Shown here piece by piece: positions 8,081-16,421 of a DNA stretch of 32,824 bases (the first letter of the stretch is position 1; each line of letters starts with the position of its first letter). Source of the DNA: Streptococcus parasanguinis (GTDB lineage Bacteria > Bacillota > Bacilli > Lactobacillales > Streptococcaceae); contig NZ_JUPI01000110.1 in assembly GCF_001074805.1 (NCBI RefSeq), positions 1-32,824 of the forward strand. The letters run 5' to 3'. The notes under the pieces were generated by a model that did no database searches, was not told where the DNA came from, and worked only from the letters and a program-made list of their open reading frames with translations. Made by a program: the position numbers and the translations under genes.

Positions 8081-8256
8081 GAGAGTGGGACAGAAATCAG
8101 TCATTCGTTAGAATTCGATTTCGTCGTCCCACCTCCGCACAGTTGAGTAGGGCTGTAAAAACTGATGAAATCAGCGTAGTAGAGCCCACTCCACCACTGC
8201 GTCTTGCTCGACAATCCAAAAATAATTGAGAGGCTAGGATTTTTGTCCCAGCCTCT
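8081..8256 (-). repeat. Dispersed ~175 bp palindromic repeat, copy B (full)
   Basis: Full-length copy in inverted orientation relative to copies A, C and D. One end is GAGAGTGGGACAGAAATC (8081-8098). The other end is the variant arm reading GAGGCTGGGACAAAAATC on the minus strand, which itself folds into a hairpin with TCCTAGCCTC. The centre folds as TTGAGT/ACTCAA-GGGCT/AGCCC-CTGAT/ATCAG with small mismatches. With the flanking sequence it fills most of the 372-base gene-free gap between the yoaK-like gene and the fRMsr gene. Confidence 0.9.
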
Positions 8257-8279
8257 GGAATATAGATAAGTTCTCTTAA

Positions 8280-8316
8280 AAACTTTCCTTAGGTGAGGAC
8301 GGACGTCAGAAAGTTT
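8280..8316 (+). repeat. Fragment of the intergenic structured element (copy S3)
   Basis: ACTTTCCTTAGGTGAG followed by GGACGTCAG matches the 5' part of the full element at 19096-19223. The rest of that element is absent. The remnant is closed by AAACTTTC (8280-8287) and GAAAGTTT (8309-8316). The remaining AT-rich sequence up to 8404 shows nothing else I can assign. Confidence 0.6.
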
Positions 8317-8404
8317 CAATATATTCTGGATTTATTTTAAAAATGAAATTTCAGTTTTATTTCTTTGCAAAATCATTTAACTTATTTTTTTAAAATCATT
8401 TTAT

Positions 8405-9085
8405 CTATTCATGTCGTCGATTGAAGTGAAAGACTTCAAAATATTGAATGGCCCGGTAGATTAAAAAGATGGTCAAGATGATGGCCACCAGCCAAATCGT
8501 CTTTAGTCCATAAAACTGGATCAAGTAGGTCGAAAAGATGGCCCCACAGACGAAACTCCCGATCAGGCAGGTCATAAAGATGGCTTCCCAGAGGAATTTC
8601 ATCTCCCTGTCTCTAACAAAATTTCCATAAGCTACCATGGTTTTCTTTAGATTTCCGGTCATAAAAGAGTGGTTGTAGGCATAGCTACCTACTTCTCCAA
8701 ATGAGGTCGCTACGATTCCTAAACTCAGGCCAAAAAAAGGCACGATGAAGACATTTTTTACCGATGCTGGCAAAAATCCCGTCACCAAAGTTGTGAGGAT
8801 ATAGGGCACTAGGGTACTCAAGCGCCAGACTGAATTATCAATCAAGCGACGCAAGACCGTCATTAAAAAGATCCCCAGCATAAAGGCCAGCATCGTGGCT
8901 AACTTCACTTCTACATCTGAGATCTGCTGGCCGATCAAACCAACCGAAAGAAATACCACATTTCCTGTCTGGCCTGCCGCCAAGGTCCCACCCCGACAAA
9001 TAAAGGTATAAGCATCTGAAAAACCAGCACACATGGTCAATAAACAAGCGAACGCCTTGGTCCGCGAATGAAACTCCCTTTTCAT
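8405..9085 (-). CDS. YoaK/DUF1275 family membrane protein
   Basis: Polytopic membrane protein of 226 residues from the chosen start, with about six hydrophobic helices. The N-terminal GFSDAYTFICRGGTLAAGQTGN and the later NHSFMTGNLKKT are hallmark motifs of the YoaK (DUF1275) family. Its function is unknown; transport has been suggested for relatives. The start at 9085 has AAGGAG seven bases upstream; an in-frame ATG at 9091 is only one base from that site, and the one at 9145 lies inside the leader hairpin. It follows udk on the same strand with a 195-base leader ending in a strong terminator-like hairpin (9101-9154), so expression probably depends on read-through or antitermination. Confidence 0.87.
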   Translation of the reverse strand: MKREFHSRTKAFACLLTMCAGFSDAYTFICRGGTLAAGQTGNVVFLSVGLIGQQISDVEVKLATMLAFMLGIFLMTVLRRLIDNSVWRLSTLVPYILTTLVTGFLPASVKNVFIVPFFGLSLGIVATSFGEVGSYAYNHSFMTGNLKKTMVAYGNFVRDREMKFLWEAIFMTCLIGSFVCGAIFSTYLIQFYGLKTIWLVAIILTIFLIYRAIQYFEVFHFNRRHE

Positions 9086-9100
9086 TTCCATTCTCCTTAG

Positions 9101-9154
9101 GAAAAAGAGGGAGTGGTACCAAATGTTTAAATAAACATTTCCCATACCACCCCC
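9101..9154 (-). terminator. Terminator/attenuator hairpin in the yoaK-like leader
   Basis: On the minus strand GGGGGTGGTA (9145-9154) pairs with TACCACTCCC (9109-9118, one G-U), and AAATGTTTA pairs with TAAACATTT (9121-9140) above a small internal loop. TCTTTTTC (9101-9108) follows. The hairpin ends 16 bases before the yoaK-like start codon. It would stop transcription coming from udk unless prevented. Confidence 0.7.
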
Positions 9155-9185
9155 ACAAAGTTGATTGAGAACTCTTCTGAGTCTT

Positions 9186-9227
9186 TTAGCGAATGAAGAG
9201 TCTCATCAACTACTGAGACATTCCGTC
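9186..9227 (-). ncRNA. Candidate structured leader element upstream of the yoaK-like gene (S4)
   Basis: Read on the minus strand: GACGGAAT, then the hairpin GTCTCA/TGAGAC, then ATTCGCTAA. GAAT and ATTC can pair around the hairpin. The layout GACG-stem-hairpin-stem-CTAA is the same as in the elements at 13555 and 19096, with different stem bases. The second hairpin and closing stem seen in those copies are weak here, so membership is uncertain. Confidence 0.35.
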
Positions 9228-9280
9228 ACTCCTCATATCCGTAGACACTTGGTGACCAGTTGGCCTTCTTCTCTCTTTTT

Positions 9281-9919
9281 TTATTTTCCCTCACGCGCTT
9301 CGTTGAGGATTTTTTCAATCTTGGTTGTGATCAAATCAATCGCAACGGTGTTGGTCACTCCTTCAGGAATGATCACGTCCGCATAGCGCTTGGTTGGCTC
9401 AATGAACTGATGGTACATGGGTTTCACCACTCCAAGGTACTGCTCAATGACGCTATCGAGACTCCGTCCACGCTCCTCCATATCGCGCTTGATCCGGCGA
9501 ATGATCCGGACATCATCATCCGTATCAACGAAAATCTTGATATCCATCAAGTCTCGAAGGCGCTTGTCTTCAAGGACCAAAATCCCTTCCACGATGAAAA
9601 CATCTTGTGGTTCCTGACGATAGGTCTTGCTACTGCGCGTATGCTCTGCATAGTCATAGGTTGGAATATCCACCGGACGACCTGCCAAGAGTTCATTGAT
9701 CTGCGCAATCATCAAGTCCGTATCAAAGGCAAAAGGATGGTCATAGTTGGTCTTGATCCGCTCCTCAAAGGTTAAATGACTCTGGTCCTTGTAATAAGAA
9801 TCATGCTCAATCATAGCAATCTTTTCATTCGGAAAATTAGCCAAAATGGCACGAGACACACTGGTCTTTCCACCACCAGAACCACCAGTAACACCAATAA
9901 TAATAGGTCTATTTTGCAT
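9281..9919 (-). CDS. udk: Uridine kinase
   Basis: Phosphorylates uridine and cytidine to UMP and CMP in pyrimidine salvage; cytoplasmic. The 212-residue length is normal. The P-loop [12 protein letters not shown] is at 9-20, followed by [28 protein letters not shown] and EGILVLED, all typical of the family. A GGAG ribosome site sits six bases before the ATG. The promoter has TAAAAT at 9981-9986 with TTCAAG at 10004-10009. No independent terminator follows before the yoaK-like gene other than the leader hairpin at 9101-9154. Confidence 0.96.
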   Translation of the reverse strand: MQNRPIIIGVTGGSGGGKTSVSRAILANFPNEKIAMIEHDSYYKDQSHLTFEERIKTNYDHPFAFDTDLMIAQINELLAGRPVDIPTYDYAEHTRSSKTYRQEPQDVFIVEGILVLEDKRLRDLMDIKIFVDTDDDVRIIRRIKRDMEERGRSLDSVIEQYLGVVKPMYHQFIEPTKRYADVIIPEGVTNTVAIDLITTKIEKILNEAREGK

Positions 9920-9980
9920 TTTCTACTCCATTACCTCTAATCGCTTGAAAAGGTCCTAACCTCTCCACTACATCTTATCC

Positions 9981-10009
9981 ATTTTACCATATTTTTGCCT
10001 AGACTTGAA
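9981..10009 (-). promoter_or_regulatory. Putative udk promoter
   Basis: Minus strand: TTCAAG (10004-10009), 17-base spacer, TAAAAT (9981-9986) with the extended TGG element. Confidence 0.6.
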
Positions 10010-10038
10010 TCATTTTTTCCGATGAAATTTAGAGTAGA

Positions 10039-10058
10039 AAAGGACCTTGCGGTCCTTT
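10039..10058 (-). terminator. Terminator after the first paralogous membrane protein gene
   Basis: AAAGGACC, loop of 4 and GGTCCTTT, followed on the minus strand by TTCTAC. It lies three bases after the stop codon. It is nearly the same sequence as the terminator of the tandem paralogue (11251-11268). Confidence 0.75.
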
Positions 10059-10060
10059 CA

Positions 10061-11161
10061 TTATTTCACTTTTTCTAATTTTGCGGCAAATTCATTCCCA
10101 CCACGTAAGACGAGTATATTCTTTCCACCGTTGACAGGTACGAAACAATAATTTGAATTAGCTTGTATATAGACTTCCTTAGCGCTCTTCACTTGATAGC
10201 CTTCTGATTTCACCGCTTCTTGAATTACTTCAAATGTATGTTCGATCTCTTCTTTAGAAGTCGTGTCTCCATCATACTTTTCTGAATCAGCTAGAGAATA
10301 GAATGCGTAAGCCTTGCTATCGAAATACTTATCACTAATAATTCCGTGATCTGAAATCTGAACAGTTGTATTATCTCCTTCTGTCACATTCTTCCATTTT
10401 CCAACCATGGCCTTTGGTGTTTCAACCTTGTGATAGACCAAATTATCTTCAAAGTTTCCTTTGTATGACTTATAAGTTTTCAAGTCAAATAAATCATTTC
10501 TTAAAATAATATTGCTTCCGTCTTTTTGGAGCAAGTTATAGCGTGTGTTCCCCCCAGACTTAATAACAACTATTTCCGTCGTCTTCAGGTTAAATTTCTT
10601 ATCAACATCCGCAAGTGAATGCAAGTCAGTTGCATTCAACAAAGAAAGTGCTGTATTAAATTCTTTTTTCGCTTCATTGCCCTTGAGAACCTTTTTGATG
10701 GTCTCATCGCCATTGACTCTTTGTTTCTTTCCGCTTAGTTCATAAGTGACCGGACTTGAATCCGTATCTCGCAACCAAACGCCATCTACACTTGGTCCAC
10801 CTGAAAAGAAAAAGAACCAAGCAAAAGCAATCACTGCGACAAGTCCTCCAACCGCGCCCCCAATCTGTGTTTGTTTATTGAATTTTTTCGGTCTTGGCAC
10901 AGGTTGCAAGGTTTTCGCAGATGGTTGCGGTTGCACAAAAGCCGTAGACTCTTGTGAAAGAGGTGCGCTAGGTGCAACAGGTACTTCTTGAGCAGGAGCC
11001 TGCGCTTCAGTTACTGGAGCTGGTGCCTCAGTTGTTGGAGTCGGCGCTTCTTTTCGCTCTACGACAAACTCCCCTTTTTCACGCGCTTCTTGAAATTCTT
11101 GCATACTTGGCTTACGACCATTGATCGCTTCAAAGTATTCAACCCAATCTTTTTGATTCAT
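10061..11161 (-). CDS. Single-pass membrane protein of unknown function (tandem paralogue 1)
   Basis: About 366 residues. The conserved N-terminal module MNQKDWVEYFEAINGRKPS...EFVVERKE (1-38) is cytoplasmic by the positive-inside rule. A Pro/Ala/Thr-rich linker (about 40-92), basic residues and a helix (about 100-119, ending in WFFFF) follow, then an extracytoplasmic domain of about 245 residues ending in VPVNGGKNILVLRGG. The tandem neighbour has the same plan throughout. I do not recognise the function; the cytoplasmic tag could dock to a partner. The second of two adjacent ATGs (11161) is preferred because it matches the paralogue and gives better spacing to AAGGGGG. Its own TGGTATAAT promoter (11200-11208) and terminator make it monocistronic. 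Confidence 0.75.
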   Translation of the reverse strand: MNQKDWVEYFEAINGRKPSMQEFQEAREKGEFVVERKEAPTPTTEAPAPVTEAQAPAQEVPVAPSAPLSQESTAFVQPQPSAKTLQPVPRPKKFNKQTQIGGAVGGLVAVIAFAWFFFFSGGPSVDGVWLRDTDSSPVTYELSGKKQRVNGDETIKKVLKGNEAKKEFNTALSLLNATDLHSLADVDKKFNLKTTEIVVIKSGGNTRYNLLQKDGSNIILRNDLFDLKTYKSYKGNFEDNLVYHKVETPKAMVGKWKNVTEGDNTTVQISDHGIISDKYFDSKAYAFYSLADSEKYDGDTTSKEEIEHTFEVIQEAVKSEGYQVKSAKEVYIQANSNYCFVPVNGGKNILVLRGGNEFAAKLEKVK

Positions 11162-11171
11162 CATATCCCCC

Positions 11172-11186
11172 TTATTGATTCATCAT
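11172..11186 (-). other. Duplicated start region: five-codon mini-ORF (MMNQ-stop)
   Basis: The 12 bases ATGATGAATCAA at the gene start (11153-11164, minus strand) occur again 22 bases upstream (11175-11186), followed directly by TAA. This creates a tiny ORF that copies the first codons of the gene and then stops. It lacks a clear ribosome site. Confidence 0.6.
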
Positions 11187-11199
11187 AAAAACTAATCAT

Positions 11200-11208
11200 A
11201 TTATACCA
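11200..11208 (-). promoter_or_regulatory. Extended -10 promoter of paralogue 1
   Basis: TGGTATAAT on the minus strand, about 40 bases upstream of the start; -35 poor. Confidence 0.6.
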
Positions 11209-11250
11209 CAAATCAATGGTATATTTTGTGATTTTCAGAAAATAAAAGAA

Positions 11251-11268
11251 AAGGACCTTCCGGTCCTT
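11251..11268 (-). terminator. Terminator after the second paralogue
   Basis: AAGGACC, loop TTCC and GGTCCTT; the minus strand continues TTCTTTTATTTTC. It lies six bases after the stop. The segment TTTTCAGAAAATAAAAGAAAA here (from 11232) also occurs at 12424, upstream of paralogue 2, so regulatory flanks were duplicated together with the genes. Confidence 0.75.
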
Positions 11269-11273
11269 CTGAT

Positions 11274-12353
11274 TTAGTTCACTTTTTCCAATTTTTCAAA
11301 TAAATGATAGTCTTCTGTGAAAACAAGAACTGTCTTTCCTCCATTTACAGGGATATAATAAAAATCAGATCCTAGTTGCTTGTACACGTCTTTCATGCTA
11401 TTTAACTGATAATCTTGAGAATCCACCACATCTTGAAGATCTTCATATACCTCTTTCACTTTGTCAGCTGTCTTTTCCTGATCAAACTTAGTTGAAGGCA
11501 TCTTTTGGAGCTCTTCTAGGGTATAAAAAGCCGTACCTTCGCTGCTATCAAATTCACTATAAGTAAGAATTCCACAATCATTTAATTCAAGGTAATTGGT
11601 TTCATCGTCATAAGAACGCTCAATTTTCCATTTCCCAACTAACACTTTAGGAATTTCTGTCTTGTGAAAAATAGCATTTTTCTTAAAGCTCTCTGAATGA
11701 TCACTATAGGTCACCAAATCCATCAAGTCATTAGCTAAAATTACATTGGTCCCATTGCTTTGGAGTAGATTATAAACAAGCCCATGCTCGTCTTTAATGA
11801 TGACAATTTCCCTCGTGTGGAGGTCAAATTTTCTATCAACATCAGCTAAGGTCTTCAGCTTGGAGTAGTTTAACTGGTTTAAAGCTTTCTGAAACTCTTG
11901 ACTCGCTTCCTTCCCCTTATAAACTTTTTCAATCTTATACTTACCATTCGATCGTGGCTCTTCTTGATTTAATTCATAAACTACTGCTGTTGAATCTGCA
12001 GGTCCAACCCAAATTCCTTCCAAACTTGGAGTCGGTTGGAAGAAAAAGAAGTAAGCCAGTACAATAACGGCTAGGATTCCTACTCCTGATAGAACCCATT
12101 TTGTTTGCTTATTCCATTTCACACGAAAGTGTTTGAAAGCTGGAGTCTCAGACCTTGACTCAACTTGTGACGCCATTTGAACCTTCTCACTCTTCTCTGG
12201 TGAGGCAACTGCTGATGGAACTTGTGCTTCATTAACGGTCTCTTTTCGTTCCACTACAAACTCGCCATTCGCTCGTGCATTTTGAAACTCTTGCAGACTC
12301 GGCTTCCGGTTATGGAGTGCTTCAAAATAGTCAACCCAATCTTTTTGATTCAT
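11274..12353 (-). CDS. Single-pass membrane protein of unknown function (tandem paralogue 2)
   Basis: 359 residues with the same architecture as the downstream neighbour: N-terminal tag MNQKDWVDYFEALHNRKPS, then EFVVERKE, a Ser/Glu-rich linker (about 40-75), helix about 86-105 ending in YFFFF, and an extracytoplasmic domain (about 110-359) ending in VPVNGGKTVLVF. Shared blocks include LEGIW/VDGVW, KEASQEF/NEAKKEF, TLADVDRKFDL/SLADVDKKFNL and VYNLLQSNG/RYNLLQKDG. Divergence is substantial, so the duplication is not recent. Function unrecognised. A good ribosome site (AGGAGG) precedes the ATG, and TGGTATAAT lies at 12393-12401. Confidence 0.78.
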   Translation of the reverse strand: MNQKDWVDYFEALHNRKPSLQEFQNARANGEFVVERKETVNEAQVPSAVASPEKSEKVQMASQVESRSETPAFKHFRVKWNKQTKWVLSGVGILAVIVLAYFFFFQPTPSLEGIWVGPADSTAVVYELNQEEPRSNGKYKIEKVYKGKEASQEFQKALNQLNYSKLKTLADVDRKFDLHTREIVIIKDEHGLVYNLLQSNGTNVILANDLMDLVTYSDHSESFKKNAIFHKTEIPKVLVGKWKIERSYDDETNYLELNDCGILTYSEFDSSEGTAFYTLEELQKMPSTKFDQEKTADKVKEVYEDLQDVVDSQDYQLNSMKDVYKQLGSDFYYIPVNGGKTVLVFTEDYHLFEKLEKVN

Positions 12354-12392
12354 CTATTCCTCCTAATTGATAAATGTTTTCAAACTGATCCT

Positions 12393-12401
12393 ATTATACC
12401 A
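12393..12401 (-). promoter_or_regulatory. Extended -10 promoter of paralogue 2
   Basis: TGGTATAAT on the minus strand, about 40 bases upstream of the start; same box and distance as for paralogue 1. Confidence 0.6.
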
Positions 12402-12444
12402 TACATGGAAGATCCCTCACTCATTTTCAGAAAATAAAAGAAAA

Positions 12445-12470
12445 AGCCCAAGCAATTTTCTACTTGGACT
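12445..12470 (-). terminator. Terminator of the rml operon
   Basis: AGTCCAAG and CTTGGGCT (one G-U) form an 8-bp stem on the minus strand, followed by TTTTCTTTTATTTTC. It lies eight bases after the rmlB stop. Confidence 0.75.
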
Positions 12471-12477
12471 TTCTTCC

Positions 12478-13682
<1,205 letters not shown>

Positions 13683-13729
13683 CTTATAACGCTCCTTGCA
13701 GTCGCGATACTGCTATGCAGGGTTCATTT

Positions 13730-14323
13730 TTACAAATCTTCTGCTTTTAGGGGTTTAACGTCTTTGAGTAATGGGTGGTTCTTGTCTGCTTCTGAAACTT
13801 CTGCTTCTTCCAAGTTTTCCCATTGGATGTCTAGACTTGGGTCTGCGTAATTAACAAATGCATATTTTGGCTTTAGCTCCAATGCCCAGTAATCATTGAC
13901 TAAGTAAGTATAAGCCACTTTATCCGTCAAAACTTGGAATCCATTGGCAACGCCACGTGGTACGAAGATCCCTTTAGAGGCGTCAATCACAGTTTGGTAG
14001 GTGTTCCCAAAGGTCTCACCTTCACGAAGGTCTACCCAAGTTCCAAGAACCTTTCCTTCATCTGCTACAGAGATGTACTTGTCCCAAGGTTCTGCATGCA
14101 AGCCACGCAAGACATTCTTCCGAGAGAATGAAATGTTATTTTGCAACTTGCCTTCCGCAAAGAAGCTTTCTGGAAAACCAAGAGGAAGCATCTTCTCTTT
14201 TTGGAAGTTTTCCTTGAACCAACCACGGTTGTCCCCACGAACTGGAATATCAAACTCCATCAAACCTGGGATCGCTTCAATCTTGCGGGCTGCTAATTCT
14301 TTCTCGAAAAATTGTTCTGTCAT
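13730..14323 (-). CDS. rmlC: dTDP-4-dehydrorhamnose 3,5-epimerase
   Basis: Third step of dTDP-L-rhamnose synthesis; cupin-fold epimerase of 197 residues. DNRGWFKENF, NNISFSRKNVLRGLHAEPW with catalytic H76, WVDLREGETFGN, VPRGVANGFQ and the tyrosine-containing YTYLVNDYW (about 138-145) are characteristic. It is the slightly longer streptococcal form. The ATG shares one base with the rmlA stop (TAATG), so the two are translationally coupled. Confidence 0.95.
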   Translation of the reverse strand: MTEQFFEKELAARKIEAIPGLMEFDIPVRGDNRGWFKENFQKEKMLPLGFPESFFAEGKLQNNISFSRKNVLRGLHAEPWDKYISVADEGKVLGTWVDLREGETFGNTYQTVIDASKGIFVPRGVANGFQVLTDKVAYTYLVNDYWALELKPKYAFVNYADPSLDIQWENLEEAEVSEADKNHPLLKDVKPLKAEDL

Positions 14324-15192
14324 TAAGCTTCTCCAATCAAACGGAGCAAATATTGTCCGTACTCGTTTTTCTTCAGAGGTTGAGCCAATTCATAGACTTG
14401 CTCTTTAGTAATATAGCCCATACGATAGGCGATTTCCTCAAGGTTAGCTACTTGGACATTCTGAAGACGTTGAACAGTCTCGATATATTGAGAAGCCTGC
14501 AAGAGACTTTCATGAGTTCCTGTATCCAACCAAGCAAAGCCACGGCCCATGAGCTCAACAGAGAGATCTCCACGCTCCAAATATGCCTTGTTGACATCGG
14601 TGATTTCAAGCTCTCCACGAGGACTTGGTTTGATGTTTTTGGCAATCTCTACCACATCATTGTCATAGAAGTAAAGACCCGTCACCGCAAAGTTTGATTT
14701 CGGATGTTCTGGTTTTTCTTCGATTGAGACGGCATTCATGTCCGCATCAAACTCTACCACACCAAAACGTTCTGGATCTTTGACTTGGTAACCAAAGACA
14801 GTCGCGCCTTTTTCTTTTGCTTCCGCCCGTTGCAACATCTTGGTTAAGCCATTTCCGTGGAAGATATTATCTCCAAGAACGAGGGCAACATGATCGTCAC
14901 CAATAAATTCTTCTCCAATGATGAAAGCTTGCGCCAATCCATCTGGGCTTGGTTGCTCAGCATAAGAGAGGGAAATTCCTAGTTCAGAACCATCTCCAAG
15001 AAGCTCTTCAAAACGAGGAAGATCCTGCGGAGTTGAGATGATTAAGAATTCTTTGATCCCTGCCAACATAAGGGTTGACAGTGGATAGTAGATCATTGGT
15101 TTGTCATAAATGGGCATCAACTGTTTGGAAGCGGCACGGGTCAAAGGATACAAACGAGTACCTGAGCCACCAGCTAAAATAATACCTTTCAT
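14323..15192 (-). CDS. rmlA: Glucose-1-phosphate thymidylyltransferase
   Basis: First, feedback-controlled step of dTDP-L-rhamnose synthesis: glucose-1-phosphate plus dTTP to dTDP-glucose. 289 residues, normal length. The nucleotidyltransferase signature [11 protein letters not shown] is at 8-18, [18 protein letters not shown] follows, the metal-binding D108 is in [10 protein letters not shown], and [15 protein letters not shown] and [13 protein letters not shown] motifs are present. It is the first gene of the rmlA-rmlC-rmlB set. rmlD, the last step, is not in the window and must be elsewhere. Confidence 0.96.
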   Translation of the reverse strand: MKGIILAGGSGTRLYPLTRAASKQLMPIYDKPMIYYPLSTLMLAGIKEFLIISTPQDLPRFEELLGDGSELGISLSYAEQPSPDGLAQAFIIGEEFIGDDHVALVLGDNIFHGNGLTKMLQRAEAKEKGATVFGYQVKDPERFGVVEFDADMNAVSIEEKPEHPKSNFAVTGLYFYDNDVVEIAKNIKPSPRGELEITDVNKAYLERGDLSVELMGRGFAWLDTGTHESLLQASQYIETVQRLQNVQVANLEEIAYRMGYITKEQVYELAQPLKKNEYGQYLLRLIGEA

Positions 15193-15225
15193 AATGTTAG
15201 GCCTTTCTACGTAGTCATTACCCTT

Positions 15226-15254
15226 ATTTTATCATGTTTATATAAAAAAGTCAC
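15226..15254 (-). promoter_or_regulatory. Putative rml operon promoter
   Basis: Minus strand: GTGACT (15249-15254), 17-base spacer, TAAAAT (15226-15231) with TGA extension. The -35 box forms part of the 3' arm of the upstream terminator hairpin. Confidence 0.5.
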
Positions 15255-15277
15255 CTTGCATTTGTGTTACAAGGTGA
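15243..15277 (-). terminator. Terminator downstream of the small membrane protein gene
   Basis: TCACCTTG (15251-15258) and CAAGGTGA (15270-15277) form a perfect 8-bp stem. On the minus strand a T-rich tract (CTTTTTTATA) follows. It lies 59 bases after the stop of the gene at 15337. Confidence 0.75.
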
Positions 15278-15336
15278 TGACAGGAAAAGAGCGTTGTGGA
15301 ATTGTTAGCATTGGTCTTACTCATGATTCAAATAGA

Positions 15337-15768
15337 TTACTGCTCCTTGACTGAGCCGTCTGAAAACCTTACCTTTACTCCCGATTTGGTCGTGCCTTTC
15401 CTAGAATCCATAAAGCTCTGAAATTCCTCATCTTCATTATTATAGACCCCTATCTTAATTTTATTCGCATCTATATCATAAGCTAGTACATGTTCCTTGG
15501 AACTCCCATCAGAAAATGTGAATTTTATATCTGTTCCCCATGCATCTGAAGGAATAGAGCTATAGGATGGGTTCTTAATTTCAATCTCCTCAATTCCTTC
15601 GTAAGAATTCTTCAAGGTCTTTACAAGGCTGACTTCATACTCTCTATTGCGTTGCTTTTCCTCCAATTGTTTGTTTATATGAAATAAAGAAAGCCCAACT
15701 ATCATAAGGAGAGCCATAGCGATGACCATCATCCTTTTGCTTTTCTTTTTAAACTTGATGTTTACCAT
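15337..15768 (-). CDS. Small membrane-anchored protein of unknown function
   Basis: 143 residues from the chosen start. AAGGAG nine bases before the ATG at 15768 favours this start over one 27 codons upstream that lacks a site. A very basic N-terminus (FKKKSKR) precedes one helix (about 12-29). The rest is predicted outside the cell: a charged helix (about 32-50), then two similar short motifs, TFSDGSSKEHVLAY and VRFSDGSVKEQ, the second at the very C-terminus. I do not recognise a family. It lies between the ZIP remnant and the rml operon and ends at its own terminator. Confidence 0.6.
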   Translation of the reverse strand: MVNIKFKKKSKRMMVIAMALLMIVGLSLFHINKQLEEKQRNREYEVSLVKTLKNSYEGIEEIEIKNPSYSSIPSDAWGTDIKFTFSDGSSKEHVLAYDIDANKIKIGVYNNEDEEFQSFMDSRKGTTKSGVKVRFSDGSVKEQ

Positions 15769-15884
15769 AAGTCGATACTCCTTACTAATGACGGTCCCTT
15801 TGAGCTGTATCTGACTATCTTTTTTCTCAAAGACAATAACAGCAATCAAAAAGAGAGTTCACTATTGATCTCCTTTTCTGTTCC

Positions 15885-16166
15885 TTATCCCAAAGCGACG
15901 TCTAGGATCATCATAATGACAAAGCCAACCATGAGGCCGAGGGTCGCAACGTCTGTGTTGCCATTGGTCTGGGAATCTGGGATCAACTCTTCGACCACTA
16001 CAAAGATCATAGCGCCTGCCGCAAAGCCCATCATAATATCCAGTAATTTTCGACTAATATGCTTGAAGAAAAAGACGATGGCGGACCCGACAATGGTACA
16101 GCCCCATGTAAACAATCCTGTGAGAAAGGCCTGTAAGACCACGGATTGTGATTGAAACCAATTCAT
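15885..16166 (-). pseudogene. ZIP family metal transporter remnant with internal deletion
   Basis: 93 residues from the start at 16166, chosen for GGGAG five bases upstream and because relatives begin MNW. Full streptococcal ZIP transporters that I recall are about 270 residues with eight helices. Here the normal N-terminus (MNWFQSQSVVLQAFLTGLFTWG... to LLDIMMGFAAG) runs straight into the normal C-terminus (AGAMIFVVVEELIPDSQ...MMILDVALG). The metal-binding helices with HNIPEG-type motifs are missing. The junction lies at a GFAAGxMI motif that in full proteins occurs both in helix 2 and near helix 7, suggesting recombination between them. The frame is intact, so a small protein may still be made, but metal transport is very unlikely. 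Confidence 0.75.
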
Positions 16167-16246
16167 AACAACTCCCAGTTTCTTGTTCATTCACTTGTTC
16201 CATCTTACTATTTTTATCCGAATGAAGGAAGGTCTTTCGAAAAAAA

Positions 16247-16421
16247 GAGAGTGGGACAGAAATCCTAGCCTCTCAATTATCTTTGGATTGTCGAGCAAGA
16301 CGCAGTGGTTGAGTGGGCTCAACTACGCTGATTTCATCAGCTTTTACAGCCCTACTCAACTGTGCGGAGGTTGGACGACGAAATCGAATTCTAACGAATG
16401 ACCGATTTCTGTCCCACTCTC
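16247..16421 (+). repeat. Dispersed ~175 bp palindromic repeat, copy C (full)
   Basis: Exactly mirrored 18-base ends, GAGAGTGGGACAGAAATC (16247-16264) and GATTTCTGTCCCACTCTC (16404-16421). The inner palindrome TTGAGTGGGCT...AGCCCTACTCAA carries CTGAT/ATCAG at its core. It overlaps the 3' end of the FAD oxidoreductase gene by about 30 bases. No clear target-site duplication is seen. It has the size and shape of a MITE-like element, but no related transposase is in the window. Confidence 0.92.

Noticed and set aside
8290..8300. TTAGGTGAGG similar to the start of the M-box (ykoK) magnesium riboswitch; also at 19101
   Set aside because: The rest of the M-box core (TGCCGCCC and the later conserved blocks) is absent, and no magnesium transporter gene follows.
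8101..8319. 72-codon minus-strand ORF over repeat copy B
   Set aside because: It lies mostly within the palindromic repeat and its counterpart in copy C has an unrelated N-terminus. No ribosome site and no known domain. Treated as repeat sequence.
15769..15849. 27-codon N-terminal extension of the small membrane protein
   Set aside because: The internal ATG at 15768 has AAGGAG at nine bases and directly precedes the basic stretch and membrane helix.
16183..16401. 72-codon plus-strand ORF over repeat copy C
   Set aside because: Same repeat-derived frame as copy B, overlapping the 3' end of the oxidoreductase on the other strand. Considered only as a finding about the repeat.
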